The notes under the pieces were generated by a model, which saw only the letters and a program-made list of their open reading frames with translations, was not told where the DNA came from and made no database searches. The position numbers and the translations under genes are program-made. From positions 1 to 64,000 of the forward strand of contig NZ_JYNN01000016.1 of the NCBI RefSeq assembly GCF_000934765.1: a stretch of 64,000 nucleotides of DNA, read 5' to 3'. Origin of the DNA: Thiomicrospira microaerophila. Its GTDB lineage: Bacteria; Pseudomonadota; Gammaproteobacteria; Thiomicrospirales; Thiomicrospiraceae. Shown here piece after piece: positions 47,450 through 56,631 of this stretch. Within the stretch, counting starts at the first letter, position 1. Every line of letters begins with the position of its first letter.

Positions 47450-49086
47450 AGTCCTTTCACCTTGTTTAATAACCCAGCGGTGGAACAATCAAACCCATCG
47501 ACTAACGCGGGCTCCTGCATGGCTTGGTAGGTTTCCTTTGCAATCAACTTACCTAACTCAACACCCCATTGATCAAAAGGGTTGATCTCCCAAATCACCG
47601 ACTCAACGAACGTCTTGTGCTCATATAACGCCACCAGCATGCCTAAAGTCTTAGGCGAAATGGTTTTCATCAGCAAGGTGTTTGACGGTTGATTACCCGC
47701 ATAATGCTTAAATGGCGTATTAAAGCTTGCTTGCAGCGATTCAGGAATCGCCGCATCCCCCAACATTAATACACGAGATTGCGCAAAACAGTTCGCCAAA
47801 GCTAAACGGTGCTGGTAACGCAAACTTTCATTTTTATGTGAGTGTGAACTGGCATCATAATCATCACGCTCAATCGGCGCAATAAAATCACACATGACAC
47901 CCTGTGTGCCCTGATGCAACAACTGATAAAATGCATGCTGCGCATTCGGCCCAACCTCACCCCACAAAATTGGACAGGTTTTATAACTGACCGCTTCACC
48001 TTCACGGTTAACCGACTTACCATTACTCTCCATCACCAATTGCTCGAAATAAGAGGGGAGATATTTTAAGCGCGCATCATAAGGAAGAATGGCTTTGGCA
48101 TTGATGTTCAAAAAATTAATATTCCAAATGTCAATTAACCCCATCAACACCGGCATGTTTTCAGCTAACGGTGCGCTCGCAAAATGCTGATCCATTAACC
48201 CAGCACCTTCAAGCATTTGATAAAAGCCTTCCATGCCGACTTTTAGTGCAATCGGAAATCCAATCGCCGACCACATCGAATAACGCCCACCCACCCAATC
48301 CCAAAACAGCAACTGGTTTTCTGGTGGAATCCCCCACTGCGTCATCATGTCTGGCTTGGTGGATACACCAATAAAATGCTGTGCCATAATCGTAGCTGGA
48401 TTGCTAATACGCTCTTCCAACCAATCCTTAGCGGTTTCCGCATTCGACAATGTATCAATCGTGCTAAACGACTTAGAGGCCAAAACGAACAGGGTGGTTT
48501 CTTGATTTAAACACTTAAGCAAGTTAGATGTTTGCGTACCATCGATCGATGAAATAAAGTGTAGATTTAACGGTGATGTTTGCGTCTGCAATGCATGCGT
48601 GACCATTAAGGGACCTAAATCAGAGCCACCAACACCGATATTCACCACATCCGTAATCGGCTTGCCACTATAACCACGCCAATGACCCGCGCGCATTTTA
48701 TTAACGATTTGCGTCATCTTCACAAACTGCTGACGCACCTCAGGCTGGACCTGAGCAGCAAATCCTGAAACATGCGCTTCACCGCGAACACGTAAGGCAG
48801 TATGAAGCGCTGGACGATCTTCTGTATCATTCACCTTATCGCCCGATACCAAGCGTCCAATCCAGTCTTCTAGCTTTTGTTGTTCGGCGAGTGCAAACAA
48901 TCCGTCCATGACGCTGGACTGAATTCTATTTTTAGAATAGTCCAAAAACAAATCATCTACTTGAAGACTATAGCGCGCTGATCTACGCTCATCCTCAGCA
49001 AACAACTGCTTCATGTGTACTTGACCCGCTTGCGAACCTGCTAATTCTTGTAAAGCTAACCACGCTGCTGATAACTCAACCCCCAT
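47446..49086 (-). CDS. pgi: glucose-6-phosphate isomerase
   Basis: Pgi interconverts glucose 6-phosphate and fructose 6-phosphate. The 546-residue chain has PITDVVNIGVGGSDLGPLMV, the signature LFVLASKSFSTIDTLSNAET, DWVGGRYSMWSAIGFPIAL and the C-terminal signature region FDQWGVELGKLIAKE. It lies between galU and the dehydrogenase-like gene, so the three may form a sugar-nucleotide operon from fructose 6-phosphate. Confidence 0.98.
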   Translation of the reverse strand: MGVELSAAWLALQELAGSQAGQVHMKQLFAEDERRSARYSLQVDDLFLDYSKNRIQSSVMDGLFALAEQQKLEDWIGRLVSGDKVNDTEDRPALHTALRVRGEAHVSGFAAQVQPEVRQQFVKMTQIVNKMRAGHWRGYSGKPITDVVNIGVGGSDLGPLMVTHALQTQTSPLNLHFISSIDGTQTSNLLKCLNQETTLFVLASKSFSTIDTLSNAETAKDWLEERISNPATIMAQHFIGVSTKPDMMTQWGIPPENQLLFWDWVGGRYSMWSAIGFPIALKVGMEGFYQMLEGAGLMDQHFASAPLAENMPVLMGLIDIWNINFLNINAKAILPYDARLKYLPSYFEQLVMESNGKSVNREGEAVSYKTCPILWGEVGPNAQHAFYQLLHQGTQGVMCDFIAPIERDDYDASSHSHKNESLRYQHRLALANCFAQSRVLMLGDAAIPESLQASFNTPFKHYAGNQPSNTLLMKTISPKTLGMLVALYEHKTFVESVIWEINPFDQWGVELGKLIAKETYQAMQEPALVDGFDCSTAGLLNKVKGL

Positions 49087-49110
49087 ACCGCCTCCTAAGG
49101 TTCTATCTAA

Positions 49111-49986
49111 TTAACTTAAGTCCAAGCTAGCCAGGTACTGACGGAAGTCAGCACCCAACACCTTGTCACGTAAAGCATATTCTATGTTTGCGCGCAAAAA
49201 ACCCTGTTTATCACCACAGTCGTAGCTTTTCCCGCCACTAAACTCATAACCAAACATCACTTCTTCGCTCAACAGCGCCGCCATCGCATCCGTAAGTTGA
49301 ATTTCACCGCCAACACCGGGCTTTGTTGACCTCAGCAACTCCATCAAGCGCGGCGTAAAGATATAACGCCCGACCACCGACAAATTCGAGGGGGCTTCTT
49401 CAGGTTTGGGTTTTTCAACCAGCTCAGTGATGCGTAAATCCGCATCCAATACGCCAGCAATACCGTATTTTTGCACTTGATCATCCGGCACCTGCTCCAG
49501 GGCAATCACGCTGGTATGCACCTTACGATAATACTGCGACATCTGCGCTAGGCAGCCTTTTTTAGGGTGATGCATTAACACATCAGGCAATAACACCGCA
49601 AACGGCTCATCAGGCGCAACAATATGCGATGCACACAAAATAGCATGCCCCAAACCCAAGGCCTCAGGCTGGCGAACACTTATAAAATTCACGCCTTTTG
49701 GCGTAATCGACTTCAACGCGTCAATGCGATCGTGCTTGGCCGACTCAATCAACTTACTCTCAAGCTCATAATGACTATCAAAGTGGTTTTCTATCGCATT
49801 CTTACTGGAATGGGTTACAAAAATGATATCGGTAATACCTGCCTCTGCCGCTTCCTGCACAATATACTGAATCAGTGGCTTATCCACCACGGTTAACATT
49901 TCTTTTGGAATCGCCTTTGTCGCAGGCAAAAAACGTGTTCCAAGCCCCGCTACGGGAATAATTGCCTTCGTTAAACCTCTATGCAC
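49111..49986 (-). CDS. galU: UTP-glucose-1-phosphate uridylyltransferase
   Basis: GalU makes UDP-glucose for envelope polysaccharides. Landmarks are the nucleotide loop AIIPVAGLGTRFLPATKAIP, KEMLTVVDKPLIQYIVQEA, QPEALGLGHAILCA, EVGGEIQ-like PGVGGEIQLTDAMAALL and the ending FSGGKSYDCGDKQGFLRANI. The 291-residue length is normal. pgi follows 24 bases downstream. Confidence 0.97.
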   Translation of the reverse strand: MHRGLTKAIIPVAGLGTRFLPATKAIPKEMLTVVDKPLIQYIVQEAAEAGITDIIFVTHSSKNAIENHFDSHYELESKLIESAKHDRIDALKSITPKGVNFISVRQPEALGLGHAILCASHIVAPDEPFAVLLPDVLMHHPKKGCLAQMSQYYRKVHTSVIALEQVPDDQVQKYGIAGVLDADLRITELVEKPKPEEAPSNLSVVGRYIFTPRLMELLRSTKPGVGGEIQLTDAMAALLSEEVMFGYEFSGGKSYDCGDKQGFLRANIEYALRDKVLGADFRQYLASLDLS

Positions 49987-50003
49987 CTTAAAATATCCTT
50001 ATT

Positions 50004-50222
50004 TTAAATTGATCTCTTAACCCATATTACCAAAATTTCAGCCGAATCGTCAGTTTCGCAGTGGAAATTCATTTGCTGACAGAAAGCCGGCACATCCTTT
50101 AAAGCACTCTTATCCGTAAGCCTTAACTTAAAAACCTCTTCGCTAGCATGCTCAACTAGGCTTTTTTTAAGTTTTATAAGCGGCATTGGACAGCGATAAT
50201 CCGTTAAATCTAATTCAATCAC
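50004..50222 (-). CDS. TusA/SirA-family sulfur carrier-like protein
   Basis: This 72-residue protein has the TusA fold signature YRCPMPLIKLKKSLV, where the Cys of the CPxP motif carries a persulfide. It then shows the pattern KLRLTDKSALKDVPAFCQQM. TusA proteins pass sulfur for tRNA thiolation, molybdenum cofactor or sulfur-oxidation pathways; which applies here cannot be told. It lies 18 bases upstream of galU in the same direction, an unusual partner. Confidence 0.85.
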   Translation of the reverse strand: MIELDLTDYRCPMPLIKLKKSLVEHASEEVFKLRLTDKSALKDVPAFCQQMNFHCETDDSAEILVIWVKRSI

Positions 50223-50294
50223 CTTACACCTCTCAAAAAAATCTCATCTATAATGCATATACTAAGCTAACTAGCTCACAAAGGTTACACCAAA

Positions 50295-51671
50295 ATGCAC
50301 AAAAAATACCCTCTGCTCATGATGACACTCATGCTATTTTTTTACAGCATCAGCGCCAATGCACACAACCTACCGGACTTAGGCTCCCCAGGCCTGGTTA
50401 TTTACGACCGCCAAACTGAAATTGAACTTGGGCGTGCCTTTACTCAAGCCTTGCACAACGACGTGGACTTAATTAAAGACCCACAAGTACTCAGTTATGT
50501 TCGGCGTATCGGACATCGGATTGCAGAACACGCTCAAGACAACCGTAACTATCGTTTTTATGTGATAGATGATGACGCGATTAACGCTTTTGCAGGACCC
50601 GATGGCATTATTGGCATTCATAAAGGTCTCATCCTCGCGGCTGACACCGAAGATGAACTCGCCTCGGTAATTGCGCATGAAATTGCCCATGTCACACAAC
50701 AGCACCTTGCCAGACGTTTTGAACAACAATCCAGCCTCAATGTCACCAGTTTTGCCTCTTTACTCGCCGCTATTCTCATCGGCACCCAAAACCCAGGAGC
50801 CGGTGTAGCCGCACTGATGGGCGCGACCGGGTTAAGCATGCAAGAGCAACTGCGTCACTCGCGCATCCATGAACACGAAGCCGACCATATTGGCATTACA
50901 CTACTACAAAAAGCAGGCTACGATCCACATGCCATGGCGCATTTTTTTGGCAAACTAGCTAAACAACAACAGATTTATGAATTTCGCCCCCCCGAAATTC
51001 TCATGACTCACCCGGTAACCGAAACACGTCTTGCTCAGGCCACCCACCGCGCTTCACAGTTATCGAAAACACAGCACCAACATGACCCACTAAATTTAGG
51101 ACTTATTCAACTAAGACTCAATCCAAAACGCGCCACACTTCAGTCTCGTACGGGCCTACTAAGCACACTTGAATGCTACCAGCAAACACTCAATGCACAC
51201 AAACAGCAAAATACACCCTGTTTAAGCGAAGCGCTGAACACCCATCCTAATAACCGGCTTCTAAAACTTAAACATATCCGCCAACAACAAGGTCTAAACC
51301 CAAACCGCGCCGTCAGCGACTATGCAAAGCTCATTGAACTCTACCCGCAAGATGAAGCCATACTGTTACTTTTTGCTCAAGCCTACCGCACCCTCGGCCA
51401 AGAAGAAAATGCCCAAACACTGATTATTAGCCACCTGGACAACAAGCGATATAAATATGCGCTCTATCAAGAACTCAGTCAAAGTTTTTCTAGTCAACAA
51501 CGACTCGCTGAGGCCTACTTATTTGAAGCCTTTGCTTATTTTGATCTCGGTAATCTACAGCGTGCCCAGCACCTACTCATGCAAAGCAAAAGAACCCATC
51601 GCCCCATCGCGAATATATACCAAAAAACACAGCAACAATTAGCGACACAAATTAAACCAAACAAAAACTAA
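50295..51671 (+). CDS. bepA: periplasmic M48 metalloprotease BepA-like
   Basis: The 458-residue protein has a signal peptide (MMTLMLFFYSISANA cut before HNLPD), an M48 peptidase domain with the zinc motif HEIAHVTQQH and downstream HEHEADHIGI, and a C-terminal TPR region (RTLGQEENAQTLI and related helices). This is the architecture of BepA (YfgC), which helps fold LptD and degrades misfolded outer-membrane proteins. It lies in front of the sox cluster but is separated by a 200-base gap. Confidence 0.92.
   Translation: MHKKYPLLMMTLMLFFYSISANAHNLPDLGSPGLVIYDRQTEIELGRAFTQALHNDVDLIKDPQVLSYVRRIGHRIAEHAQDNRNYRFYVIDDDAINAFAGPDGIIGIHKGLILAADTEDELASVIAHEIAHVTQQHLARRFEQQSSLNVTSFASLLAAILIGTQNPGAGVAALMGATGLSMQEQLRHSRIHEHEADHIGITLLQKAGYDPHAMAHFFGKLAKQQQIYEFRPPEILMTHPVTETRLAQATHRASQLSKTQHQHDPLNLGLIQLRLNPKRATLQSRTGLLSTLECYQQTLNAHKQQNTPCLSEALNTHPNNRLLKLKHIRQQQGLNPNRAVSDYAKLIELYPQDEAILLLFAQAYRTLGQEENAQTLIISHLDNKRYKYALYQELSQSFSSQQRLAEAYLFEAFAYFDLGNLQRAQHLLMQSKRTHRPIANIYQKTQQQLATQIKPNKN
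50388..50397. repeat. CCAGGCCTGG palindrome, site 13
   Basis: Near the N terminus of mature BepA, in the Ser-Pro-Gly-Leu reading frame. Confidence 0.9.
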
Positions 51672-51879
51672 AACAGAATTGAAATGGCGTCAAAACGCAC
51701 CTCATAGAAAAAACTTTATTGGGCAATTAAATATTGCTATAGCGATTTTAAACAAAAAACTTGCTTTTAACCGCTAACTCCGTAAGCTTACACTTCAAGA
51801 GCAAGAACAAAAGCTCAAAGATAATTTCATGACTTACATTGTCAATGAAAAAATAATAAGAGACTCTTTAGGAGGGAGA

Positions 51880-52323
51880 ATGAAAAATTCTAAAATCAAC
51901 ACAGCCATAGCGGCGTTAACCGTTTCTGCGGCCTTAGTTTCAGCACCGGTTTATGCAGCAACCGATGCCGCAGCAAAAGAAGCTATGGATAAGCGTATTG
52001 CCGAAGGTAAAGAGTTAGCATTTAGCCGAAGTCAAGGCAACTGTTTAGCTTGTCATAATATTATGAATGCTATGGGGCAACCGCAGGGTACCTCCCCTGG
52101 TACAATCGGTCCTGCATTGGTCATGCCAGCGATTCGTTTTGGCACTAAACAAAATCTGTATGATAAACTTTGGGCACCAGAAGGTACATTTAAGGATGCA
52201 CCTCGCGCTGGTGAACAAATCAGAGTTAAATACAGCATGATGCCTTATTTCGGCGCTTATGGTATCCTATCCGATGATGAAATTAGTAAAATCGTTGATT
52301 ATCTATGGAGCTTAAATCCATAA
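51880..52323 (+). CDS. soxX: sulfur-oxidation c-type cytochrome SoxX
   Basis: SoxX is the small heme subunit of SoxAX, which starts thiosulfate oxidation by linking it to the SoxY cysteine. The preferred start at 51880 follows GGAGGG directly upstream; a longer frame from 51829 lacks one. The signal peptide (MKNSKINTAIAALTVSAALV, cut after VYA) precedes a single heme motif CLACH near residue 48. The SoxX signature GTIGPALVMPAIRFGTK with its distal ligand region (SMMPYFGAYGILSDDEI) follows. It is the first gene of soxXYZA. Confidence 0.96.
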   Translation: MKNSKINTAIAALTVSAALVSAPVYAATDAAAKEAMDKRIAEGKELAFSRSQGNCLACHNIMNAMGQPQGTSPGTIGPALVMPAIRFGTKQNLYDKLWAPEGTFKDAPRAGEQIRVKYSMMPYFGAYGILSDDEISKIVDYLWSLNP

Positions 52324-52386
52324 TCCAGCGTTACTTTTTGATTCTTATAAAAATTATTAAAACCTAAATTGGGAGTTTTAAATCTT

Positions 52387-52854
52387 ATGAAACGTAGATC
52401 ATTCCTTAAAGCTACATTAGCAACCGGTGCAGCGTCAGTTGCAGTAAGTGCTGGCCTTTTAACACCTTCAACTGTTTTAGCTAGCTGGAACAAAGGTGCT
52501 TTTGAAGCAAAAAGCGTTAATGACGCATTAAATGGTATTTTCGGTGCATCAAATGCAGCTACTTCTGCTGATGTTAAATTAACCGCTCCAGCAATCGCTG
52601 AAAACGGTGCTGTTACACCTGTAACTGTTGATGCATCTGGTATGTCTGGTGTTGAATCTATTGCTATCATTGCATCTTCAAACCCAACGCCTTTAGTTTG
52701 CGAATACAAGTTCCAAGGCGCAGCTCAAGGTTTCGTGTCAACTCGTATTCGTATGGGTGAAACACAAACCGTTATGGGTGTTGTGAAAGCAGGCGGCAAG
52801 CTATTTAAAGCTGAACAAGAAGTTCGTGTAACCATTGGTGGTTGTGGCGGTTAA
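52387..52854 (+). CDS. soxY: sulfur carrier SoxY
   Basis: SoxY carries sulfur intermediates on a C-terminal cysteine during thiosulfate oxidation. The ATG at 52387 gives MKRRSFLKATLATGAASVAV, a Tat-type signal (RRSFLK) that exports the folded SoxYZ complex. The chain ends VTIGGCGG, the essential GGCGG swinging arm. The 155-residue length is normal. soxZ follows 61 bases later. Confidence 0.97.
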   Translation: MKRRSFLKATLATGAASVAVSAGLLTPSTVLASWNKGAFEAKSVNDALNGIFGASNAATSADVKLTAPAIAENGAVTPVTVDASGMSGVESIAIIASSNPTPLVCEYKFQGAAQGFVSTRIRMGETQTVMGVVKAGGKLFKAEQEVRVTIGGCGG

Positions 52855-52915
52855 TTTCTGCCCTATTCGGTTCAAGCTAAACTTAAAATAGAACAATTTT
52901 GAAAAGGAATTAAAT

Positions 52916-53227
52916 ATGTCTATCAATATCAGAACTCGTGGTCAAGTAAGAGGCGGCGTTGCAGAAATTAAATCTTTGATTCGTCATCCAATGGAATCTG
53001 GTGCGCGTATGGACCAGTCAACTGGCCGTCCATTCCCGATGAAGCTAATCACCAATGTTGATGTTTCTGTAAACGGCAGCAAAGTTGTTGACGCACAATG
53101 GTCAGCTAACATCTCTACTAACCCTTACATGCACGTAAACGTTGCGGCAAATTCTGGCGACGAAGTGACTATCAACCTAGTTGATAACACAGGTGAAACA
53201 GGTTCAGAGACCTTCAAACTAAGATAA
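52916..53227 (+). CDS. soxZ: SoxY-binding partner SoxZ
   Basis: SoxZ (103 residues) forms the SoxYZ heterodimer that presents the substrate-carrying SoxY arm to SoxB, SoxCD and SoxAX. It starts MSINIRTRGQVRGGVAEIKS and has the family signature LIRHPMESGARMDQSTGRP and a C-terminal strand region (GDEVTINLVDNTGETGSETF). It lacks a signal peptide, as usual, and is exported piggyback with SoxY. AAGGA lies upstream of its start. Confidence 0.97.
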   Translation: MSINIRTRGQVRGGVAEIKSLIRHPMESGARMDQSTGRPFPMKLITNVDVSVNGSKVVDAQWSANISTNPYMHVNVAANSGDEVTINLVDNTGETGSETFKLR

Positions 53228-53306
53228 GTTTGAATCGGCGTGCATTTTTTGCACGCCAACATAAAAAAATCATAAGAACAATAAAGCTCTCCAACGGAGG
53301 ATTATA

Positions 53307-54170
53307 ATGAAGAAGACACTTTCAAGTGCCATTGCCCTAGCCCTCGCGACTGGCTTCGGTACGACAGCCATTGCGGCTGATCACAGTGCACACGCAGAAA
53401 AAAGTCGCACAGATTTAGTAGATTATTTCAAAGCTAAACATCCGAATCGCCCAGTAGAAGATTATATCCATGGAATTTATGGTTATGATGAAGATCGTAG
53501 AATGCAATGGGCTGCTGAGGAAGAATTTCCGCAGTATTTAGAGTTTGTTGAGCGCGGTGAAGAACTGTTCAACAACGACAAAAATGCTTACATGGGCTGC
53601 CTGGTTAATTCTGACAAGGGCGTTAGCAAAATTAGACCAAGCTACCCTTATTTTAATGAAACAACTCAAATGGTCGTGACATTAGAAGGTGATATTAATC
53701 GTTGTCGTACTGAAGCTGGATTAAAGGCTTACGGTTGGAAGCGTGGTAACCTTGCACATGTCAGCGCCTATTTAGGTTATGAAGCACGGGGTGAAAAAAT
53801 CAATGTCCAGATTAATTCTGAAGGTGCAGCCAAAGCATTTGCTCACGGTGAACGTGAGTTTATTGAGCCTCGCGGCCAGTTAGGATTAGCTTGTGCTAGT
53901 TGTCACGTATACAACGCATCAGCTCGTGCTCGTTCAGATATCCTTTCACCTGCATTAGGCCACGTAACGCACTTCCCTGTTTGGCGTGGTAAATGGGCCC
54001 GTGCTGGTGGTGATGGTTTAGGAACGTTGCATCGTCGCTACGAAGGCTGTCACAAAAACATGCGTCATACAGCTTACAAAGTACAAGATGAAGAGTACCG
54101 CAATATGGAATTCTTCCAAGCCTATATTTCGAATGGTTTAGAAATCAATGCGCCAAGCTATCGTCAGTAA
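53307..54170 (+). CDS. soxA: sulfur-oxidation c-type cytochrome SoxA, single-heme form
   Basis: SoxA is the larger SoxAX subunit. The signal peptide (MKKTLSSAIALALATGFGTT, cut after IAA) precedes a chain in which the second heme motif is intact (CASCHVYNASARARS). The first site reads MGCLVNSDKGVS with no CxxCH, so only one heme is bound, as in the single-heme SoxA class. The active-site Cys that carries the persulfide is in RRYEGCHKNMRH. GGAGG lies before the start. A terminator follows 20 bases after the stop. Confidence 0.96.
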   Translation: MKKTLSSAIALALATGFGTTAIAADHSAHAEKSRTDLVDYFKAKHPNRPVEDYIHGIYGYDEDRRMQWAAEEEFPQYLEFVERGEELFNNDKNAYMGCLVNSDKGVSKIRPSYPYFNETTQMVVTLEGDINRCRTEAGLKAYGWKRGNLAHVSAYLGYEARGEKINVQINSEGAAKAFAHGEREFIEPRGQLGLACASCHVYNASARARSDILSPALGHVTHFPVWRGKWARAGGDGLGTLHRRYEGCHKNMRHTAYKVQDEEYRNMEFFQAYISNGLEINAPSYRQ

Positions 54171-54190
54171 TTTTGATGAATGCTTTAAAT

Positions 54191-54221
54191 AAAAAAACCC
54201 GGTTAAAACCGGGTTTTTTTT
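54191..54221. terminator. bidirectional terminator between soxA and the TerB-like gene
   Basis: AAACCCGGTT and AACCGGGTTT pair around AA, with A-run and T-run on either side, so it works for the sox transcript (+) and the converging TerB-like gene (-). Confidence 0.88.
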
Positions 54222-54236
54222 ATTTACTGACAAAAA

Positions 54237-54641
54237 TCACAGTTTATACTCAAGCAACTGCTCACCCTCATACATCCAGTCAAACCCTTGTCTTACCCAT
54301 CTCTCAACAGCAAGAATCAAACTAGGGTCATTTACCCCCATTTTCTGCGCGATAACAAAAATCTTATCACGCTCATCCGGGCTAAAATGACCATCCTTGT
54401 AAGAGATACGAATCAGCTCTTGTAACGTGATAATCTTAGACTCGTTGGTGTCCATCACCTTCAATAAATCTGGCACGACGAGATGAGATTTATTTAGGTC
54501 CAATTCAATGCCGTACTTCTGACTTAATTCACGTAAATAATCCAACTCACCCTCTGAAACATCATTATCAGCGGCCGCCATCATCACCGCCAAATCAAAT
54601 AAAGCTTGGCGCTGTTGGGCTGTTAATCTTTCTATAAACAT
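54237..54641 (-). CDS. TerB-like protein
   Basis: This 134-residue protein belongs to the TerB-like/DjlA N-terminal helical family: LFDLAVMMAAADNDVSEGEL with conserved Asp/Glu residues, LQELIRISYKDGHFSPDERD and FVIAQKMGV. The acidic pairs may bind metal. Family members occur in tellurite-resistance and stress systems, but isolated ones like this are functionally unknown. It lies 18 bases downstream of ilvD's upstream gene order, that is, upstream of the ilvD stop is not shared; a separate promoter is likely near 54645. Confidence 0.7.
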   Translation of the reverse strand: MFIERLTAQQRQALFDLAVMMAAADNDVSEGELDYLRELSQKYGIELDLNKSHLVVPDLLKVMDTNESKIITLQELIRISYKDGHFSPDERDKIFVIAQKMGVNDPSLILAVERWVRQGFDWMYEGEQLLEYKL

Positions 54642-54659
54642 GGCGCTCCCCTTAAAGGT

Positions 54660-56522
54660 TTATTTTCCGCGTTTTTCAATTTGAGTCACATCACGTACCG
54701 CACCAAATGCCGCGCTGGTGGTCATCGCCGCATAAGCTCGCAAAGCCGCACTGACATGACGCTGACGTTTTTCAGCAGGCTGCCAGGCCTGGTCACCTTT
54801 CTGCTCCATTTTTTGACGACGTTGCGCCAACTCATAGTCTGATACCTTTACATTAATCGAACGATTAGGAATATCAATTTCAATAATATCCCCCGGTTCA
54901 ATCAAACCAATATTACCGCCTTCAGCGGCTTCCGGTGACGCGTGCCCAATCGATAAGCCAGAGGTGCCGCCTGAAAAACGACCGTCGGTTAATAATGCAC
55001 AAGCCTTGCCCATTCCTTTTGATTTAAGGTAACTGGTTGGGTAAAGCATTTCTTGCATGCCTGGCCCGCCCTTAGGTCCTTCGTAACGAATAATCACCAC
55101 TTCACCGGCTTTGACCTCATTACCCAAAATCCCAGCTACCGCTGAATCTTGGCTTTCGAATATGCGTGCTGGGCCTGAGAATTTAAAAATCTCCTCATCA
55201 ACACCGGCGGTTTTAACGATACAACCATCCTGTGCAATATTGCCAAACAACACGGCTAGGCCACCATCTTGGGTATAGGCGTGCTCTACCGAACGAATAC
55301 AACCATTTTGCGCATCATCATCCAGGGTCTTCCAACGCTTGTCTTGGCTAAAAGCCTGGGTAGTTCGTACATTACCTGGCGCCGCACTATAGAATTTTTG
55401 TACCGCCTCTGAGGGCTCACGTGAAATGTCCCACAACTCAATCGCTGCGCCTAGGGTTGAGGCATGTACGGTATAGGTAGTCGGATCAATCAAACCACCT
55501 CGATCCAACTCACCCAACAAGCGCATAATGCCGCCAGCACGATGCACGTCTTCCATATGATAGATTTTGGAGTTAGGGGCTACTTTTGACAAACATGGTA
55601 CTTTACGCGACACCGCATCAATATCCGCCATGGTAAAACTCACATCGGCTTCATGCGCGACGGCTAATAAATGCAATACCGTGTTGGTTGAACCCCCCAT
55701 CGCCACGTCTAATGCCACGGCATTTTGGAAGGCGCTAAAAGTAGCAATCGAACGCGGCAATACATTGTGATTATCCTTTTCATAATAGTCTTTGGCGATT
55801 TCAACAATCCGACGCCCCGCTTCTTCAAACAAATGCTTGCGATCCGCATGAGTCGCTAACATCGAACCATTACCCGGCAAGGCCATGCCTAACGCCTCGG
55901 CCAAACAGTTCATCGAGTTGGCGGTGAACATCCCCGAGCAAGAACCACAGGTAGGGCAAGCGGAAATTTCAACGGCTTCAACGTCGGCATCGCTGACATT
56001 ATCATCCGCCGCCATCACCATCGCATCCACCAAGTCGAGTTTGATTTCCACACCACCTAAGATCGACTTACCTGATTCCATCGGGCCACCGGATACGAAA
56101 ATCGTTGGAATATTTAAACGCATCGCCGCCATTAACATACCTGGCGTAATCTTGTCGCAGTTTGAAATACATACCAAGGCATCCGCACAGTGGGCATTTA
56201 CCATGTATTCAACCGAATCGGCAATCACTTCACGCGAAGGCAAGGAATAAAGCATGCCGTCATGCCCCATCGCAATACCGTCATCGACCGCAATAGTGTT
56301 AAATTCTTTCGCCACGCCACCGGCTTGTTCAACCACGCGCGCCACCAACTGCCCCATGTCTTTTAAATGCACATGACCAGGTACAAATTGGGTAAATGAA
56401 TTGGCAATCGCGATAATCGGCTTGCCAAAATCTTCGGTATTCATGCCGGTGGCACGCCATAAGGCGCGTGCGCCAGCCATATTTCTGCCATGGGTACTGG
56501 TTCTTGAACGATATGCGGGCAT
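54660..56522 (-). CDS. ilvD: dihydroxy-acid dehydratase
   Basis: IlvD dehydrates dihydroxy acids in isoleucine, valine and leucine synthesis. The 620-residue enzyme has the Fe-S ligands in [12 protein letters not shown] and in [19 protein letters not shown], plus [20 protein letters not shown] and the C-terminal [20 protein letters not shown] region. Together with leuA it shows that the branched-chain pathway is encoded here. A palindrome encodes Gln-Ala-Trp near the C terminus. Confidence 0.97.
   Translation of the reverse strand: MPAYRSRTSTHGRNMAGARALWRATGMNTEDFGKPIIAIANSFTQFVPGHVHLKDMGQLVARVVEQAGGVAKEFNTIAVDDGIAMGHDGMLYSLPSREVIADSVEYMVNAHCADALVCISNCDKITPGMLMAAMRLNIPTIFVSGGPMESGKSILGGVEIKLDLVDAMVMAADDNVSDADVEAVEISACPTCGSCSGMFTANSMNCLAEALGMALPGNGSMLATHADRKHLFEEAGRRIVEIAKDYYEKDNHNVLPRSIATFSAFQNAVALDVAMGGSTNTVLHLLAVAHEADVSFTMADIDAVSRKVPCLSKVAPNSKIYHMEDVHRAGGIMRLLGELDRGGLIDPTTYTVHASTLGAAIELWDISREPSEAVQKFYSAAPGNVRTTQAFSQDKRWKTLDDDAQNGCIRSVEHAYTQDGGLAVLFGNIAQDGCIVKTAGVDEEIFKFSGPARIFESQDSAVAGILGNEVKAGEVVIIRYEGPKGGPGMQEMLYPTSYLKSKGMGKACALLTDGRFSGGTSGLSIGHASPEAAEGGNIGLIEPGDIIEIDIPNRSINVKVSDYELAQRRQKMEQKGDQAWQPAEKRQRHVSAALRAYAAMTTSAAFGAVRDVTQIEKRGK
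54783..54792. repeat. CCAGGCCTGG palindrome, site 14
   Basis: In ilvD about 40 codons before the stop, encoding Gln-Ala-Trp in GDQAWQPAE. Confidence 0.9.
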
Positions 56523-56631
56523 AGTTAAACTCCTTAACTCAATTAGTTCGCCGTAAAAACCGGCGGTTTGTTATACTTGCAATTAATAATAGTTATAATT
56601 TTTTGATATTTTCTCACAACTGTCCTAAAGC

